Part shown: positions 9,701 to 17,912 of the stretch, in pieces
Layout: the number at the start of each line of letters is the position of its first letter
Position numbering within the stretch: position 1 is the first letter of the stretch
Notes under the pieces: model-generated
What the model was told of the DNA's origin: nothing
Database searches by the model: none
Seen by the model: the letters and a program-made list of their open reading frames with translations, nothing else
Source of the DNA: Bacillota bacterium
GTDB lineage: Bacteria; Bacillota; Dethiobacteria; DTU022; UBA8154
Reading direction: 5' to 3'
Assembly: GCA_012518675.1 (NCBI GenBank)
Contig: JAAYRR010000095.1
Span: forward strand, 1 to 39,691
Length of the DNA: 39,691 nt
Program-made: the position numbers and the translations under genes

Positions 9701-9934
9701 CTAACTACTGTGTTGGGTATGCTGCCTTTATCCTTGGGGCTGAAAGAAGGCTCGGAGATGCAATCGCCGATGGCTATTGTGATCATCGGGGGGCTCACCT
9801 TTTCCACACTGGTTACCCTGATTTTTGTGCCCGTCATGTATTCCCTGTTGGATGATTTGGCGCTGTGGTTCCGGGCTAAGTTTCAAGGGGGTATCTTCCA
9901 AGGCAGGGAGAGGGGGGTGCCGGGTGGAGAATAA
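6794..9934 (+). CDS. RND-family multidrug/solute efflux pump
   Basis: 1046 aa, full length for the AcrB/SwrC class, with TM1, two large extracellular loops and two six-helix bundles. The N-terminus (LAINRPVTVLMG) is typical. The TM4 proton-relay segment reads GVGMMVDNAIVILEN, with D399-N400 where AcrB has two Asp residues; as far as I recall, this D-N form is seen in Gram-positive SwrC-like pumps. The later NNGIVLVDYIN segment is also a family signature. It should export amphiphilic drugs, surfactants or metabolites using the proton gradient, but the substrate cannot be read from sequence. It overlaps both the adaptor gene upstream and tetR downstream. Confidence 0.95.
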   Translation: MKLSKLAINRPVTVLMGTLLVLLLGAVSFTRLPVDLFPELSLPVAVIWTEYPGAGPEEVENMVTRPVEEAVSTLGNLKELSSQSTAGSSVVIANFNWSTDMDFAALDMRESIDLIRGYLPDEAERPLIIRLDPALMPILHLGVSGDLDQAGLTTLAHDVLKNRLERIEGVAVAEVDGGLVSEVEVAVDLQRLSQAGVSLQQLQQALAMENLNFSGGQFHAGGREYQVRTMGQYRSLEEMGGIVVGQDAGGPVYLRDVATLGLQYKEEQVITRMNGEPVVSLSIRKQSDANTLRVATAVRHEIKKMAQELPGELDFSVAIDQSSYISRAVDNVISTVLVGAALAILVLYLFMGSLTATLIISAAIPISVIAAFSFMYFYGMTLNIVTLGGMALGVGMMVDNAIVILENIYRYRNLGEKPAAAALLGSGEMAGAITAATLTTVVVFIPVLFVEGLAGIVFRPLAWTVGFALLASLFMALTVVPLLCSRSQLLQPAEQPEQRRFTAVPLRAMQSFMQKLNSYYAGLLAWALGRRGLVVGSVLGLLVLSLALVPLIGSEFLPEEDSGTLFVNLQLPIGSCLEETDSVAQDIEERLQAAYPEIETVFSYTGTGGTLFETATPEDAQIWVMLVPREKRKLSTREVAEKLRSDLALIPGVDIAVSTQDITMGMTSQGGAINIAVKGDDLELLQGLATEVAQVVESVEGTKEVDTSLSGGRPEVQVRLEREQAAAWGVSTAQVAQLVRTALEGQVVTRYRVGGKEYDVRLKGGEELAVENPAALKNLPLLTPAGPVHLGQVAAVTTGTGPRSISRDGQVRTAYVTGDIFGRDLGSVMQDVQKKLDALELPAGYTIDYAGEVINIEESFSSLGFALLLAIPLIYMIMAAQFESLLFPLIIMFSLPQAFTGVVLSLVLTGKALSVPALIGVILLSGIVVNNGIVLVDYINILRREKGHSREEAIRLAGPVRLRPILMTTLTTVLGMLPLSLGLKEGSEMQSPMAIVIIGGLTFSTLVTLIFVPVMYSLLDDLALWFRAKFQGGIFQGRERGVPGGE

Positions 9935-10505
9935 AAAAAAGGAAAACCGGCTTAAAATTTTGGAGGCAGCCAGTAAGCTGTTTTATTACCGCCGGTTCCA
10001 CGAGGTCCGCATGGAAGAAATTGCCGAAGCGGCCGGCATGGGCAAGGGTACAATCTATGAATATTTTCCCGGCAAGGAAGATTTATTTCGGGAACTGTTC
10101 AAGTACAGCACGGAAAAATACATTCACCTGGCCCGGGAGGCCAGTCGCGGGCAAGAAAACAGCCGGGGGCAACTTTTAGCCCTGCTTTTAAACCATATCG
10201 ACTTCATAACTGAATACAGGCACTTAGAGTACTATGTGTTTAACTTAGGGAGGATAAACTTTCAGGAGATGCAGCCCTGGTTTAAAAAGAAAAAGAATCA
10301 ATTTTTAGCCTTGGTGGAGGAATGTCTTCGTGAAGGGCTGCGCCGGGGTGAAATCCGGGAACTGAATATCCGGCTGGCGGCGACTGTTTTTACCGGCAGT
10401 TTTTTAGCGGCTCTCAACCCTTTTCTAATTGACGTGGAAAAGGACGGTAAAAAACATGCAGCCGGGGTTCTCGATCTTTTTTTTCAGGGTATTAAACAGC
10501 CTTAG
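9924..10505 (+). CDS. TetR-family transcriptional regulator of the efflux operon
   Basis: 193 aa from the GTG at 9924, which follows GGGAGAGGGGGG; the ORF-track start at 9825 lies inside the pump gene. The N-terminal helix-turn-helix is clear (about 28-52: MEEIAEAAGMGKGTIYEYF, then GKEDLF). The C-terminal half is all-helical and variable, as expected of a ligand-binding domain. The gene starts 11 bases before the pump stop and is followed by a strong terminator, so it is the last gene of the operon. It probably binds the inverted repeat at 5361-5380 and is released by a pump substrate. Confidence 0.9.
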   Translation: MENKKKENRLKILEAASKLFYYRRFHEVRMEEIAEAAGMGKGTIYEYFPGKEDLFRELFKYSTEKYIHLAREASRGQENSRGQLLALLLNHIDFITEYRHLEYYVFNLGRINFQEMQPWFKKKKNQFLALVEECLREGLRRGEIRELNIRLAATVFTGSFLAALNPFLIDVEKDGKKHAAGVLDLFFQGIKQP

Positions 10506-10516
10506 GAATGTTGCCT

Positions 10517-10550
10517 TCCCCCAAAGAACGGTTCCCCTTTGGGGGATTTT
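10517..10550 (+). terminator. Rho-independent terminator of the efflux operon
   Basis: CCCCCAAAG pairs with CTTTGGGGG (9 bp, perfect) around a 10-base loop and is followed by ATTTTATT. It lies just after the tetR stop. Confidence 0.85.
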
Positions 10551-10639
10551 ATTCTACAATTTTCCTGATGATGACCCCCTTTTAAACAGGTTTTTCGGGC
10601 GGCCAACTGTCAGGTAAAGAGCAAAAAGGTGCAATTTTG

Positions 10640-10668
10640 TTGCCTGCAGCCCCAAGATAAGTTATAAT
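10640..10668 (+). promoter_or_regulatory. Promoter of the LCP gene
   Basis: -35 TTGCCT (10640-10645), 17-base spacer, -10 TATAAT (10663-10668). It lies 38 bases before the start codon of the LCP gene. Confidence 0.75.
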
Positions 10669-10705
10669 ATTTTCAAAGTCAGGCAGGCAGAAAGGACTAT
10701 GTAAA

Positions 10706-11653
10706 ATGGAAAACACCCCCCGGGGCCGAAAAAACAAAAAGGGCTTCTGGCACAACTTTTTTTTATACGGCAGTATTATTTTGACAGTAATTTTGGTGGG
10801 CGGCGGTTTTTGGCTGAGCACTGTCTGGGATCAGGTTTATGAAGCGGTTGCACCGGAAACCGGTGAGGGAAACGTTTCTTCCGGGGAAAAAGAGCGCGAT
10901 CCCCTGCCTGATCGGTTGAACGTTCTTATTTTGGGTTTGGACTCCCGTGAACAGGTTTGCAGGGCCGATACAGTGATGCTTTTGACTTTGAATAATAAAA
11001 CAGGTTCGCTGAACATTGCCTCGATCCCCCGTGACATGCGGGTCGATATTCCCGGCTACGGCCTGGATAAAATTAACCACGCCTATGCCTATGGCGAGGT
11101 AGCCCTGACCAAACAAGCAGTAGAGGATTTTTTGGATGTCCATATTGATCACTATATTACCACGGACTTTGAAGGGTTTGTCAACGTTGTGGATGCCTTG
11201 GGCGGTATTGAACTGGAAGTGGAAAAGGAAATGATCTACAAGGGGATTGATGTCAATATCAACCTGCAGCCGGGCTACCAGCCTCTTAATGGGGAAAAGG
11301 CCCTGGAATATGTGCGTTGGCGCAGCGATGCCGAGGCCGACCTGGGAAGGGTTAAGCGGCAGCAAAAGTTTTTAAAAACCCTGCTGCAGGAGCTCATTGC
11401 CTATAAAAATATCCTGAAATTCCCCCGCCTGCTGCCTGAAATTGCGGAAAACATCAAAACAGACCTGGATCTTAACCAGGCAATTAAGTTGGCAAACAGA
11501 CTAAAAAGTGTGGAAATTGGAGAGATTAACACTTTTACCCTCCCGGGCAAGGCGGGTAAAATTGCGGGGGTAAGCTATATTCTGCCGGAGGAGGAAGAAA
11601 TCCGGCAACTGATAGACGTGCATATTAAGGGTGTTTATACTGAAAAATCATAG
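10706..11653 (+). CDS. LytR-CpsA-Psr (LCP) family cell-wall ligase
   Basis: 315 aa: a short basic cytoplasmic N-terminus, one transmembrane helix (about 18-38), then an extracellular LCP domain (about 70-230). Conserved elements are NVLILGLDSR (72-81), RADTVMLLTL (86-95), IASIPRDMRV (104-113) and KINHAYAYG (122-130), followed by the Arg-rich GRVKRQQKFL. These residues bind the polyprenyl pyrophosphate and metal. LCP enzymes move undecaprenyl-linked glycopolymers such as teichoic acid or capsule onto peptidoglycan. This fits the WecG/TagA-type glycosyltransferase encoded next. The ATG at 10706 has a GAAAGGA ribosome site. Confidence 0.93.
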   Translation: MENTPRGRKNKKGFWHNFFLYGSIILTVILVGGGFWLSTVWDQVYEAVAPETGEGNVSSGEKERDPLPDRLNVLILGLDSREQVCRADTVMLLTLNNKTGSLNIASIPRDMRVDIPGYGLDKINHAYAYGEVALTKQAVEDFLDVHIDHYITTDFEGFVNVVDALGGIELEVEKEMIYKGIDVNINLQPGYQPLNGEKALEYVRWRSDAEADLGRVKRQQKFLKTLLQELIAYKNILKFPRLLPEIAENIKTDLDLNQAIKLANRLKSVEIGEINTFTLPGKAGKIAGVSYILPEEEEIRQLIDVHIKGVYTEKS

Positions 11654-11810
11654 GCAGGCACAAGGGTGTGGTTTGCAGTCCAGGGATGCCTTTGTTAACC
11701 AGGAAGGGTTTAGCTGCCTGGAAAAGGCTGAAAAAGGCAGGTGGTTGCACCCTTTAAAGATGATCTTTGGCTCCTGGGATCCTTGGATCATTGCAAAATG
11801 AAGGGGAATT
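11654..11810 (+). other. Possible structured leader between the LCP and glycosyltransferase genes
   Basis: AAGGGTG (11662-11668) can pair with CACCCTT (11748-11754), enclosing CTGCCT/AGGCAG (11714-11719 with 11735-11740). The nested stems are short and no poly-U run follows, so a terminator is unlikely. Function is unknown. Confidence 0.25.
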
Positions 11811-12587
11811 ATGTCTGACTATGCCGAAAAATTTGAGGAAAATAACGGCCGGAAGGTAAATATTTTAGGTGTCCCGGTGGATCGGCTGACCCTGCAGCAG
11901 GCTGTAGGGCAGATCTGCCATGCCTGGAATGAAGGCCGGTTTTTGCATGTTGTTACCGCCAACGCAGAAATGCTTTACCGCTGCCAGCAGGACAGGGAAT
12001 TGAAGGAAATTATTAAAGGAGCAGAACTGGTAACCGCCGATGGTGCCGGTGTGGTTCTGGCCTCCCGTGTTTTAAAACGTGCCGTGCCGGAAAGAGTGGC
12101 CGGTTTCGATCTGATGCTTGCCTGTTTAAAAGAGGCCGCCCGTACCGGCTACCCTCTTTATCTTTTGGGTTCCCGGCAAAGTGTTTTGGAACAGGCTGCC
12201 GCCAAAGCCCGGCAGGATTACCCCGGGATCAACATTGTCGGCTGCCATCACGGTTTTTTTCAGGCAACAGAAGAAGAAGCAATTTTGGAGGAAATTTGTT
12301 CGCTCCGCCCGGCCCTGCTTTTGGTAGCCTTGGGTGTGCCCAAACAGGAAAAATGGATAGCCCGCTACCGAAAAAGGCTTCCCCCCGGCGCAGTTATCGG
12401 TGTAGGGGGAAGTTTTGATGTTTTGGCCGGGGCAGTCCGGCGGGCACCCTTGTGGATGCAGCGGGCCGGGTTGGAATGGTTTTACCGTCTGTGGAAGGAG
12501 CCTGCACGCTTAGGGCGCACAGCGGCCCTGCCATTGTTTTTACTCGCTGTCTTCCGTCAGGCGGTGCAGGGGACAGGGGAACAATAG
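11811..12587 (+). CDS. WecG/TagA/CpsF family glycosyltransferase
   Basis: 258 aa, GT26 family. Visible motifs are TANAEM (49-54), TADGAGVVLAS (76-85), the GVPKQEKWIAR segment near 174, and the C-terminal GVGGSFDVLAGAVRRAP, then RAGLEWFYRLWKEP, which ends nearly every family member. Family enzymes transfer N-acetylmannosamine (or a related sugar) onto undecaprenyl-pyrophosphoryl-GlcNAc, the second step of wall teichoic acid or related polymer linkage-unit synthesis, at the inner membrane face. The upstream LCP protein would attach the finished polymer. The ATG has an AAGGGG site. The exact donor sugar is not readable. Confidence 0.92.
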   Translation: MSDYAEKFEENNGRKVNILGVPVDRLTLQQAVGQICHAWNEGRFLHVVTANAEMLYRCQQDRELKEIIKGAELVTADGAGVVLASRVLKRAVPERVAGFDLMLACLKEAARTGYPLYLLGSRQSVLEQAAAKARQDYPGINIVGCHHGFFQATEEEAILEEICSLRPALLLVALGVPKQEKWIARYRKRLPPGAVIGVGGSFDVLAGAVRRAPLWMQRAGLEWFYRLWKEPARLGRTAALPLFLLAVFRQAVQGTGEQ

Positions 12588-12617
12588 CAAAAATATTCCC
12601 CGGGAGGGAATGGTTAT

Positions 12618-14792
12618 TTGGACAATACTGCAATTTTTGAAGGATTAAATAAAGATCAATTTGCAGCGGTCACGCATACTGCAGGCCCCCTTTTAATTAT
12701 AGCCGGTGCCGGTTCAGGAAAAACAAGGGTTCTAACACACAGGATAGCTTACCTGTTGGCTGTTGAAAAGATCCCACCCTGGCAGATACTGGCTATTACT
12801 TTTACCAACAAGGCCGCCCACGAAATGAAGGAACGCTTGGAAAACCTGATCGGGCCTGTGGCCCGCTCGATGTGGGTCAGCACCTTTCATGCCGCCTGTG
12901 TGCGCATTTTGCGCAGCCATGCGGAAAAGGTGGGTTTCAACAGCAACTTTGTCATCTATGATACCGCCGATCAGCAAACCCTGCTTAAGCAATGTTTACA
13001 AGAACTAAACCTGGATCCCAAAAGGTTTTCCCCCAAAGCAGCGGGGGCTGTCATCAGCAATGCCAAAAATGAACTAAAAGACGCCCGGCAATTTGCCCGG
13101 GAGACGGACAGCTATTTCCTGGAAATTGTTGCCGGGATCTACACCTTGTATGAAGAAAAACTGGCGGCCAACAATGCCTTCGATTTTGACGATCTTTTAA
13201 TGAAGGCGGTGGAACTGCTGCAGGGTGATGCAGGGGTGCTGGCATTTTATCAGGACCAGTTTGCCCATCTTTTGGTCGATGAGTACCAGGATACAAACCA
13301 TGCCCAGTACAAGTTGGTTAACCTGTTGGCAAAAAAACAGCGCAACCTTTGCGTGGTGGGCGATCCGGACCAATCCATCTACCGCTGGCGCGGGGCCGAT
13401 ATCAGGAATATTTTAAGTTTTGAAGAAGATTATCCGGAAGCCAAGGTTATTAAATTAGAACAAAACTACCGTTCTACCGCCTCTATTCTGGGGGCGGCCA
13501 ATGCTGTAATTAAATATAATCCCGGGCGCCGGGAAAAAAACCTTTGGACTGATAACCCTACCGGGGATAAGATCTGTTTGTTCCCTGCCGCCGACGAACG
13601 TGATGAAGCGGCCCGGATTACAGCAGAAATTATGGCTTTAAAAGCCTCCGGCCGGAGGCTTTACGGCGAAATGGCTGTATTGTACAGGGCCCATGCCCAG
13701 TCAAGGGCACTTGAAGAAGAGCTGGTTAGAAAACAGATCAGCTACCAGATTTTTGGCGGCACCAAATTCTATGATCGAAAAGAAATCAAGGACTTGCTGG
13801 CTTACCTGAGGGTTCTTGTCAATAAGGACGACGATCTAAGCCTGGCCCGGATTATCAATGTTCCCAAAAGGGGCATCGGTGCTGTCAGCTGTTCCCGGGT
13901 GGCGGATTATGCGCAGCAAAAGGGCCTATCCTGGGCTGATGTTTTGCCCCGGGTTTCCTCTGTTCCCGGCCTGCCCGGCCGGGCTTTGAAGCAGATTAGG
14001 GCCTTCCGGGAATTGATCGGCCAGTTTCAAGCAGCGCGGCAGACGGCGTCTGTAACAGAGATCGCCTCTTCAATCCTAGACGAAACAGGTTACTGGGATG
14101 CGTTGTTGCAGGAAGATTCTGTGGAAGCAGATACCAGGCGTGACAACTTGAAGGAATTTTTGAATGTTACTGCAGACTACGACCTGCGGAATCCCGCAGG
14201 ATCTTTGGAGGACTTCCTGGCAGATATTTCGCTGGTGGCCGACATCGATCATTATGTTGATGAGGCGGACAAGCTGGTGCTGATGACCTTGCATTCGGCC
14301 AAAGGCCTGGAGTTTCCTGTTGTTTTTATAATGGGCCTGGAGGAGGGGACTTTCCCCCATTTTCGTTCGCTGGCGAACGACCATGAAATGGAGGAAGAGC
14401 GCAGGCTGTGCTATGTGGGCATGACCAGGGCCGAGGAAAAGCTGTACCTGTCCTTTGCTGAAAGAAGGCTAATCTATGGCCAGACGCATCCTAAAATGCC
14501 CTCGCGTTTTTTAAGTGAAATCCCGGAAAAGTACTTTGACCACAGCGGCAAAAAAAAGGAAACTACCGCCGGTATCTTTACAGGCAGGCCTGCCCGGGAG
14601 GAGACAGGTACTGATGGAAAATTGGAAAATAGCTACCAGCTGGGTGATAAGGTCCGGCATAAAAAATGGGGCGAAGGGGTTGTTGTAGAGGTAAAAACCG
14701 GGGATACTGTGATTAAGGTGGCTTTTCCCGGCCAAGGCATAAAAAACTTGGATATTTATTTTGCCCCGCTGACGTTACTGTCCGGAAAGTAA
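12618..14792 (+). CDS. pcrA: ATP-dependent DNA helicase PcrA (UvrD/Rep family)
   Basis: 724 aa superfamily 1A 3'-5' helicase. Walker A GAGSGKT is at 30-36, followed by the LAITFTNKAA segment, the motif II DEYQDTN region near 220, GDPDQSIYRWRGAD, and LMTLHSAKGLEF, then YVGMTRAEEKLYLS. The C-terminal part carries the Gram-positive PcrA tail (GDKVRHKKWGEGVVVEV), a Tudor-like segment that contacts RNA polymerase. Its roles are plasmid replication, repair and removal of RecA or stalled polymerase. The start is TTG at 12618 behind CGGGAGGG. ligA, often its neighbour in clostridia, is not next to it here. Confidence 0.96.
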   Translation: MDNTAIFEGLNKDQFAAVTHTAGPLLIIAGAGSGKTRVLTHRIAYLLAVEKIPPWQILAITFTNKAAHEMKERLENLIGPVARSMWVSTFHAACVRILRSHAEKVGFNSNFVIYDTADQQTLLKQCLQELNLDPKRFSPKAAGAVISNAKNELKDARQFARETDSYFLEIVAGIYTLYEEKLAANNAFDFDDLLMKAVELLQGDAGVLAFYQDQFAHLLVDEYQDTNHAQYKLVNLLAKKQRNLCVVGDPDQSIYRWRGADIRNILSFEEDYPEAKVIKLEQNYRSTASILGAANAVIKYNPGRREKNLWTDNPTGDKICLFPAADERDEAARITAEIMALKASGRRLYGEMAVLYRAHAQSRALEEELVRKQISYQIFGGTKFYDRKEIKDLLAYLRVLVNKDDDLSLARIINVPKRGIGAVSCSRVADYAQQKGLSWADVLPRVSSVPGLPGRALKQIRAFRELIGQFQAARQTASVTEIASSILDETGYWDALLQEDSVEADTRRDNLKEFLNVTADYDLRNPAGSLEDFLADISLVADIDHYVDEADKLVLMTLHSAKGLEFPVVFIMGLEEGTFPHFRSLANDHEMEEERRLCYVGMTRAEEKLYLSFAERRLIYGQTHPKMPSRFLSEIPEKYFDHSGKKKETTAGIFTGRPAREETGTDGKLENSYQLGDKVRHKKWGEGVVVEVKTGDTVIKVAFPGQGIKNLDIYFAPLTLLSGK

Positions 14793-14849
14793 GAAGGCTA
14801 TCATAATTTATTTTTTAAAAAATAGAAGACAACCGGGGGGCGTTGGTTA

Positions 14850-15764
14850 ATGAAACCTTATAATGGAAACCTTTTGCAGAAAATTAAAGAATTCAAGCTA
14901 GAAAGAAATGCCATCATCCTTGCTCATAATTATCAGCGGGAGGAGATACAGCAAGTAGCAGATTTTGTCGGCGATTCTCTGGAGCTAAGCCGCAAGGCGG
15001 CAGATTCTGACGCCGAGGTAATTGTTTTTTGTGGTGTCCGTTTTATGGCCGAGGTAGCTGCGATCCTTGCACCGGAAAAAACCGTGCTGCTGCCCGATCA
15101 CCATGCCGGCTGTTCGTTGGCCGCTATGGTTTCGGTCGCCGACCTGCGGCAAAAAAAGAAGGAACATCCCCGGGCGGCGGTAGTTGCCTATGTCAACTCC
15201 CCGGCGGCCGTTAAAGCAGAGTGCGATATTTGTGTAACTTCTTCCAATGCTGTAGCCGTAGTTAATTCCCTGGCGGCAGAAGAAATAATTTTCGTCCCGG
15301 ATAAAAATTTGGGCAGCTATGTTGCCAAGCAGACAGGCAAAAAAGTAATACTGTGGGATGGATACTGTGCAACACACCATTGTGTCACCAGGGAAGATGT
15401 AGCAAACGCCAGGCGTGCTGATCCCCGGGCTTTGGTAATGGTCCACCCGGAATGCCGCCCCGAGGTGGTTGCTGCAGCCGACTACAGCTTATCCACGGGG
15501 CAGATGTTTAAACTGGCGCGGGAAACAGAAAACGAAACGATCATTGTCGGCACCGAAACAGGTGTTCTGCCCCGCTTGCGGCAGGAAAATCCGGAAAAAA
15601 ATTTTTTACCCCTTTCCCCTAAAATGGTCTGCCCGGATATGAAGCTGGTGACTTTGATCAAACTGTTGCTCGCCCTGGTTAAAATGCGGACACCGGTAGA
15701 AGTGCCGGCAGAGATCAGCCGTCCGGCCCGCCGGGCTCTGGAGCGTATGTTGGCCGTTGTTTAA
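14850..15764 (+). CDS. nadA: Quinolinate synthase NadA
   Basis: 304 aa. It condenses iminoaspartate with dihydroxyacetone phosphate to quinolinate in de novo NAD synthesis. The oxygen-sensitive [4Fe-4S] cluster ligands fit the family pattern: C88 (PDHHAGCSLA), C173 (GYCATHH) and C261 (MVCPDMKL). The substrate motif AHNYQREEIQ (25-34) and GDSLELSRKAA are conserved. The gene lies 57 bases after pcrA and 57 before nadC, so a shared transcript is likely. No nadB or aspartate dehydrogenase is next to it, so the iminoaspartate source must be encoded elsewhere. Confidence 0.96.
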   Translation: MKPYNGNLLQKIKEFKLERNAIILAHNYQREEIQQVADFVGDSLELSRKAADSDAEVIVFCGVRFMAEVAAILAPEKTVLLPDHHAGCSLAAMVSVADLRQKKKEHPRAAVVAYVNSPAAVKAECDICVTSSNAVAVVNSLAAEEIIFVPDKNLGSYVAKQTGKKVILWDGYCATHHCVTREDVANARRADPRALVMVHPECRPEVVAAADYSLSTGQMFKLARETENETIIVGTETGVLPRLRQENPEKNFLPLSPKMVCPDMKLVTLIKLLLALVKMRTPVEVPAEISRPARRALERMLAVV

Positions 15765-15821
15765 ATTCGAAAGCGTGTAAAAAACGGGTTAAAACATGGT
15801 TTTAAGGGAGGAAAACAAGTT

Positions 15822-16652
15822 TTGCAGCAGCAAGCTTATAAAAATATTGTAGCGGCCGCCTTGGCAGAAGATGTGGGTTTTGGCGATCGGACCACGGCAA
15901 GCATTTTTACCGCGCAAGAAGGAGAAGGCTTTATTGTGACGCGTGAGGCCGGGGTGGTGGCCGGGCTGCAGGTGGCTGCCGAGGTATTTGCCCAGGTAAA
16001 CCCTGAGGTGCATTTTCAAACAGAGCTGGCGGACGGTGACAGCATTGAACCTGGTGATAAGCTGGCTTTTTTGGCAGGCCCGCTGGCGGGTATTCTGACA
16101 GGAGAGCGGGTAGCCCTTAATTTTTTGCAGAGGCTGTCCGGGATCGCTACGGCAACCAGGGATGCTGTGGAAAGGGTGGCCGGCAGCGGGGCGACGGTTA
16201 CCGACACCCGCAAAACCACCCCTGGGCTGCGGGTTTTGGAAAAATATGCTGTGCGCGCCGGCGGGGGGGAAAATCACCGCTTTAACCTTTTTGATATGGT
16301 GTTGATTAAAGACAACCACATCCGCGGTGCCGGTTCTATCAGTGCAGCCGTAAGGCGGGTCAAGCAGCGCTGCGGTTTTACAGTGAAAATCGAAGTGGAA
16401 GCCGGCACCCTAAAAGAAGTGCAGGAAGCCCTGCAATGCGGCGTAGATGTCATTATGCTGGACAATATGCGTACAGAAGAAATGTCTGCGGCAGTGCACC
16501 TGATCAATAAAAAAGCTTTGGTAGAGGCTTCAGGCGGCATTACCAGAGAAAAACTGGCCGCAGTAGCCTCCACCGGGGTAGACCTGATCTCCTTGGGTTA
16601 CCTGACCTACGCTGCCGGGGCACTCGATTTTGCCCTGCAAATAGGGGGGTGA
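15822..16652 (+). CDS. nadC: Nicotinate-nucleotide pyrophosphorylase (carboxylating) NadC
   Basis: 276 aa type II phosphoribosyltransferase that converts quinolinate and PRPP to nicotinate mononucleotide. Signature segments are TDTRKTTPGLR, EKYAVRAGGGENHR, LIKDNH, VDVIMLDNM and EASGGIT. The TTG at 15822 follows AAGGGAGG. It is the partner of NadA in the same pathway. Only 40 bases separate its stop from the stop of the convergent dehydrogenase gene, and a REP-like element fills that gap. Confidence 0.96.
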   Translation: MQQQAYKNIVAAALAEDVGFGDRTTASIFTAQEGEGFIVTREAGVVAGLQVAAEVFAQVNPEVHFQTELADGDSIEPGDKLAFLAGPLAGILTGERVALNFLQRLSGIATATRDAVERVAGSGATVTDTRKTTPGLRVLEKYAVRAGGGENHRFNLFDMVLIKDNHIRGAGSISAAVRRVKQRCGFTVKIEVEAGTLKEVQEALQCGVDVIMLDNMRTEEMSAAVHLINKKALVEASGGITREKLAAVASTGVDLISLGYLTYAAGALDFALQIGG

Positions 16653-16686
16653 CAGAGGGGGTCACTCCAAACCGTCCCCCTGCCAC
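16648..16686. repeat. REP-like palindromic element, copy 1
   Basis: On the minus strand it reads GGTGGCAGGGGGACGGTTTGG, then AGTGACCCCCT. The same sequence, with two or three differences, lies at 23694-23725 on the plus strand. GTGAC and GTCAC can pair within it. Elements starting GGGGACGGTT are, to my recollection, scattered through many Firmicutes genomes, often with REP-associated tyrosine transposases. It sits exactly in the gap between two convergent stops. Confidence 0.55.
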
Positions 16687-16692
16687 CTTGTT

Positions 16693-17748
16693 TTAAAGGT
16701 TGCTTACCACTAAGTCGCCGACTTCGCTTGTGCCGGCGCCCATCCTTCCAGCAGAAAGGCTTTTGATGTGTTTGGCGCAGACGGCCATGACTGCTTTTTC
16801 TACAGCTGCCGCTGCTTCATTTTCACCTAAGTTTTCAAGCATCATCCCTCCGGCACAGATGGCCGCCAGGGGGTTGATCATGTTTTTACCGGTATATTTA
16901 GGAGCGGAGCCGCCGATGGGTTCAAACATGGAGGTTCCCCCGGGGTTGATATTTCCCCCGGCGGCAATGCCCATGCCGCCCTGTAACATGGCACCTAAAT
17001 CGGTAATGATATCACCAAAAAGATTGTCAGTGACAATGACATCAAACTGTTCGGGGTTTTTAACCATCCACATACTGATCGCATCCACGTGGGCATATTC
17101 CCTTTGGATATCCGGGTATTCTTCCCCCACCTTGTGGAAGGTCCTTTCCCAAAGATCGAAGGCGTAGGTGAGAACATTGGTTTTACCGCAAAGGGTCAGC
17201 GTTTTTTTCTTGTTGCGTCGGCGGCAGCATTCGAAGGCATAGCGCAGGCAGCGTTCCACACCAAAACGGGTGTTGATCGACTCCTGAAGGGCTATTTCAT
17301 GGGGAGTCCCTTTGCGTAAAAACCCCCCGCTGCCCGTATACAGGCCTTCAGTGTTTTCCCGCACGACGATAAAATCAATATCCTCCGGGCCCTTGTCTTT
17401 TAAAGGGGTTTCTACCCCGGGATAAAGCTTTACCGGGCGCAGGTTTATATACTGGTCCAGTTCGAAGCGCAGCTTCAAAAGGATTCCCTTTTCCAGGATT
17501 CCCGGCTTCACATCCGGGTGGCCGATAGCCCCCAAATAGATAGCTTGAAATTGCTTCAGTTCCTCAACAGCCCCTGCAGGTAAAACCTCACCGCTGCTTA
17601 GGTAGCGTTCACCGCCATAGTCAAATTCCTGAAATTCCAGGTTGAAGTTAAATTTTTTAGCTGCTGCCTGCAGTACTTTAACCCCCTCCTGCAGCATTTC
17701 CGGGCCTGTGCCGTCACCGGGGATTAGGGCAATTTTGTAGTTTTTCAT
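16693..17748 (-). CDS. Isocitrate/isopropylmalate dehydrogenase family protein
   Basis: 351 aa from the ATG at 17748, which follows AGAGGAGGAACC; the ORF-track start 45 codons upstream is an artefact. It is an NAD(P)-dependent metal-linked beta-decarboxylating dehydrogenase. Visible motifs are LIPGDGTGPEM, RENTEGLYTG, VDAISMWMV, DNLFGDIITDLGAM and FEPIGGSAPKYTGK. Classical bacterial LeuB has ELTGGIYFG where this protein has ENTEGLY, a form seen in isocitrate, archaeal-type isopropylmalate and tartrate/malate enzymes. No leuA, leuC or leuD is nearby, so the substrate (3-isopropylmalate, isocitrate, homoisocitrate or malate) is open. Confidence 0.88.
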   Translation of the reverse strand: MKNYKIALIPGDGTGPEMLQEGVKVLQAAAKKFNFNLEFQEFDYGGERYLSSGEVLPAGAVEELKQFQAIYLGAIGHPDVKPGILEKGILLKLRFELDQYINLRPVKLYPGVETPLKDKGPEDIDFIVVRENTEGLYTGSGGFLRKGTPHEIALQESINTRFGVERCLRYAFECCRRRNKKKTLTLCGKTNVLTYAFDLWERTFHKVGEEYPDIQREYAHVDAISMWMVKNPEQFDVIVTDNLFGDIITDLGAMLQGGMGIAAGGNINPGGTSMFEPIGGSAPKYTGKNMINPLAAICAGGMMLENLGENEAAAAVEKAVMAVCAKHIKSLSAGRMGAGTSEVGDLVVSNL

Positions 17749-17912
17749 TTTTGGTTCCTCCTCTGGTAAGTAGTAATATTGGAAAACTGCTCCTCTTAAA
17801 AATGTTTCCAGCGCTGAAGCGGCCTGAGCGGCAGGGTATTCAGCCTGATACTTATTTATACTTAATAAAAAGGAAAAGGTCAAATTTTTAGGGGCCCGCA
17901 GGGGCGCAGACT

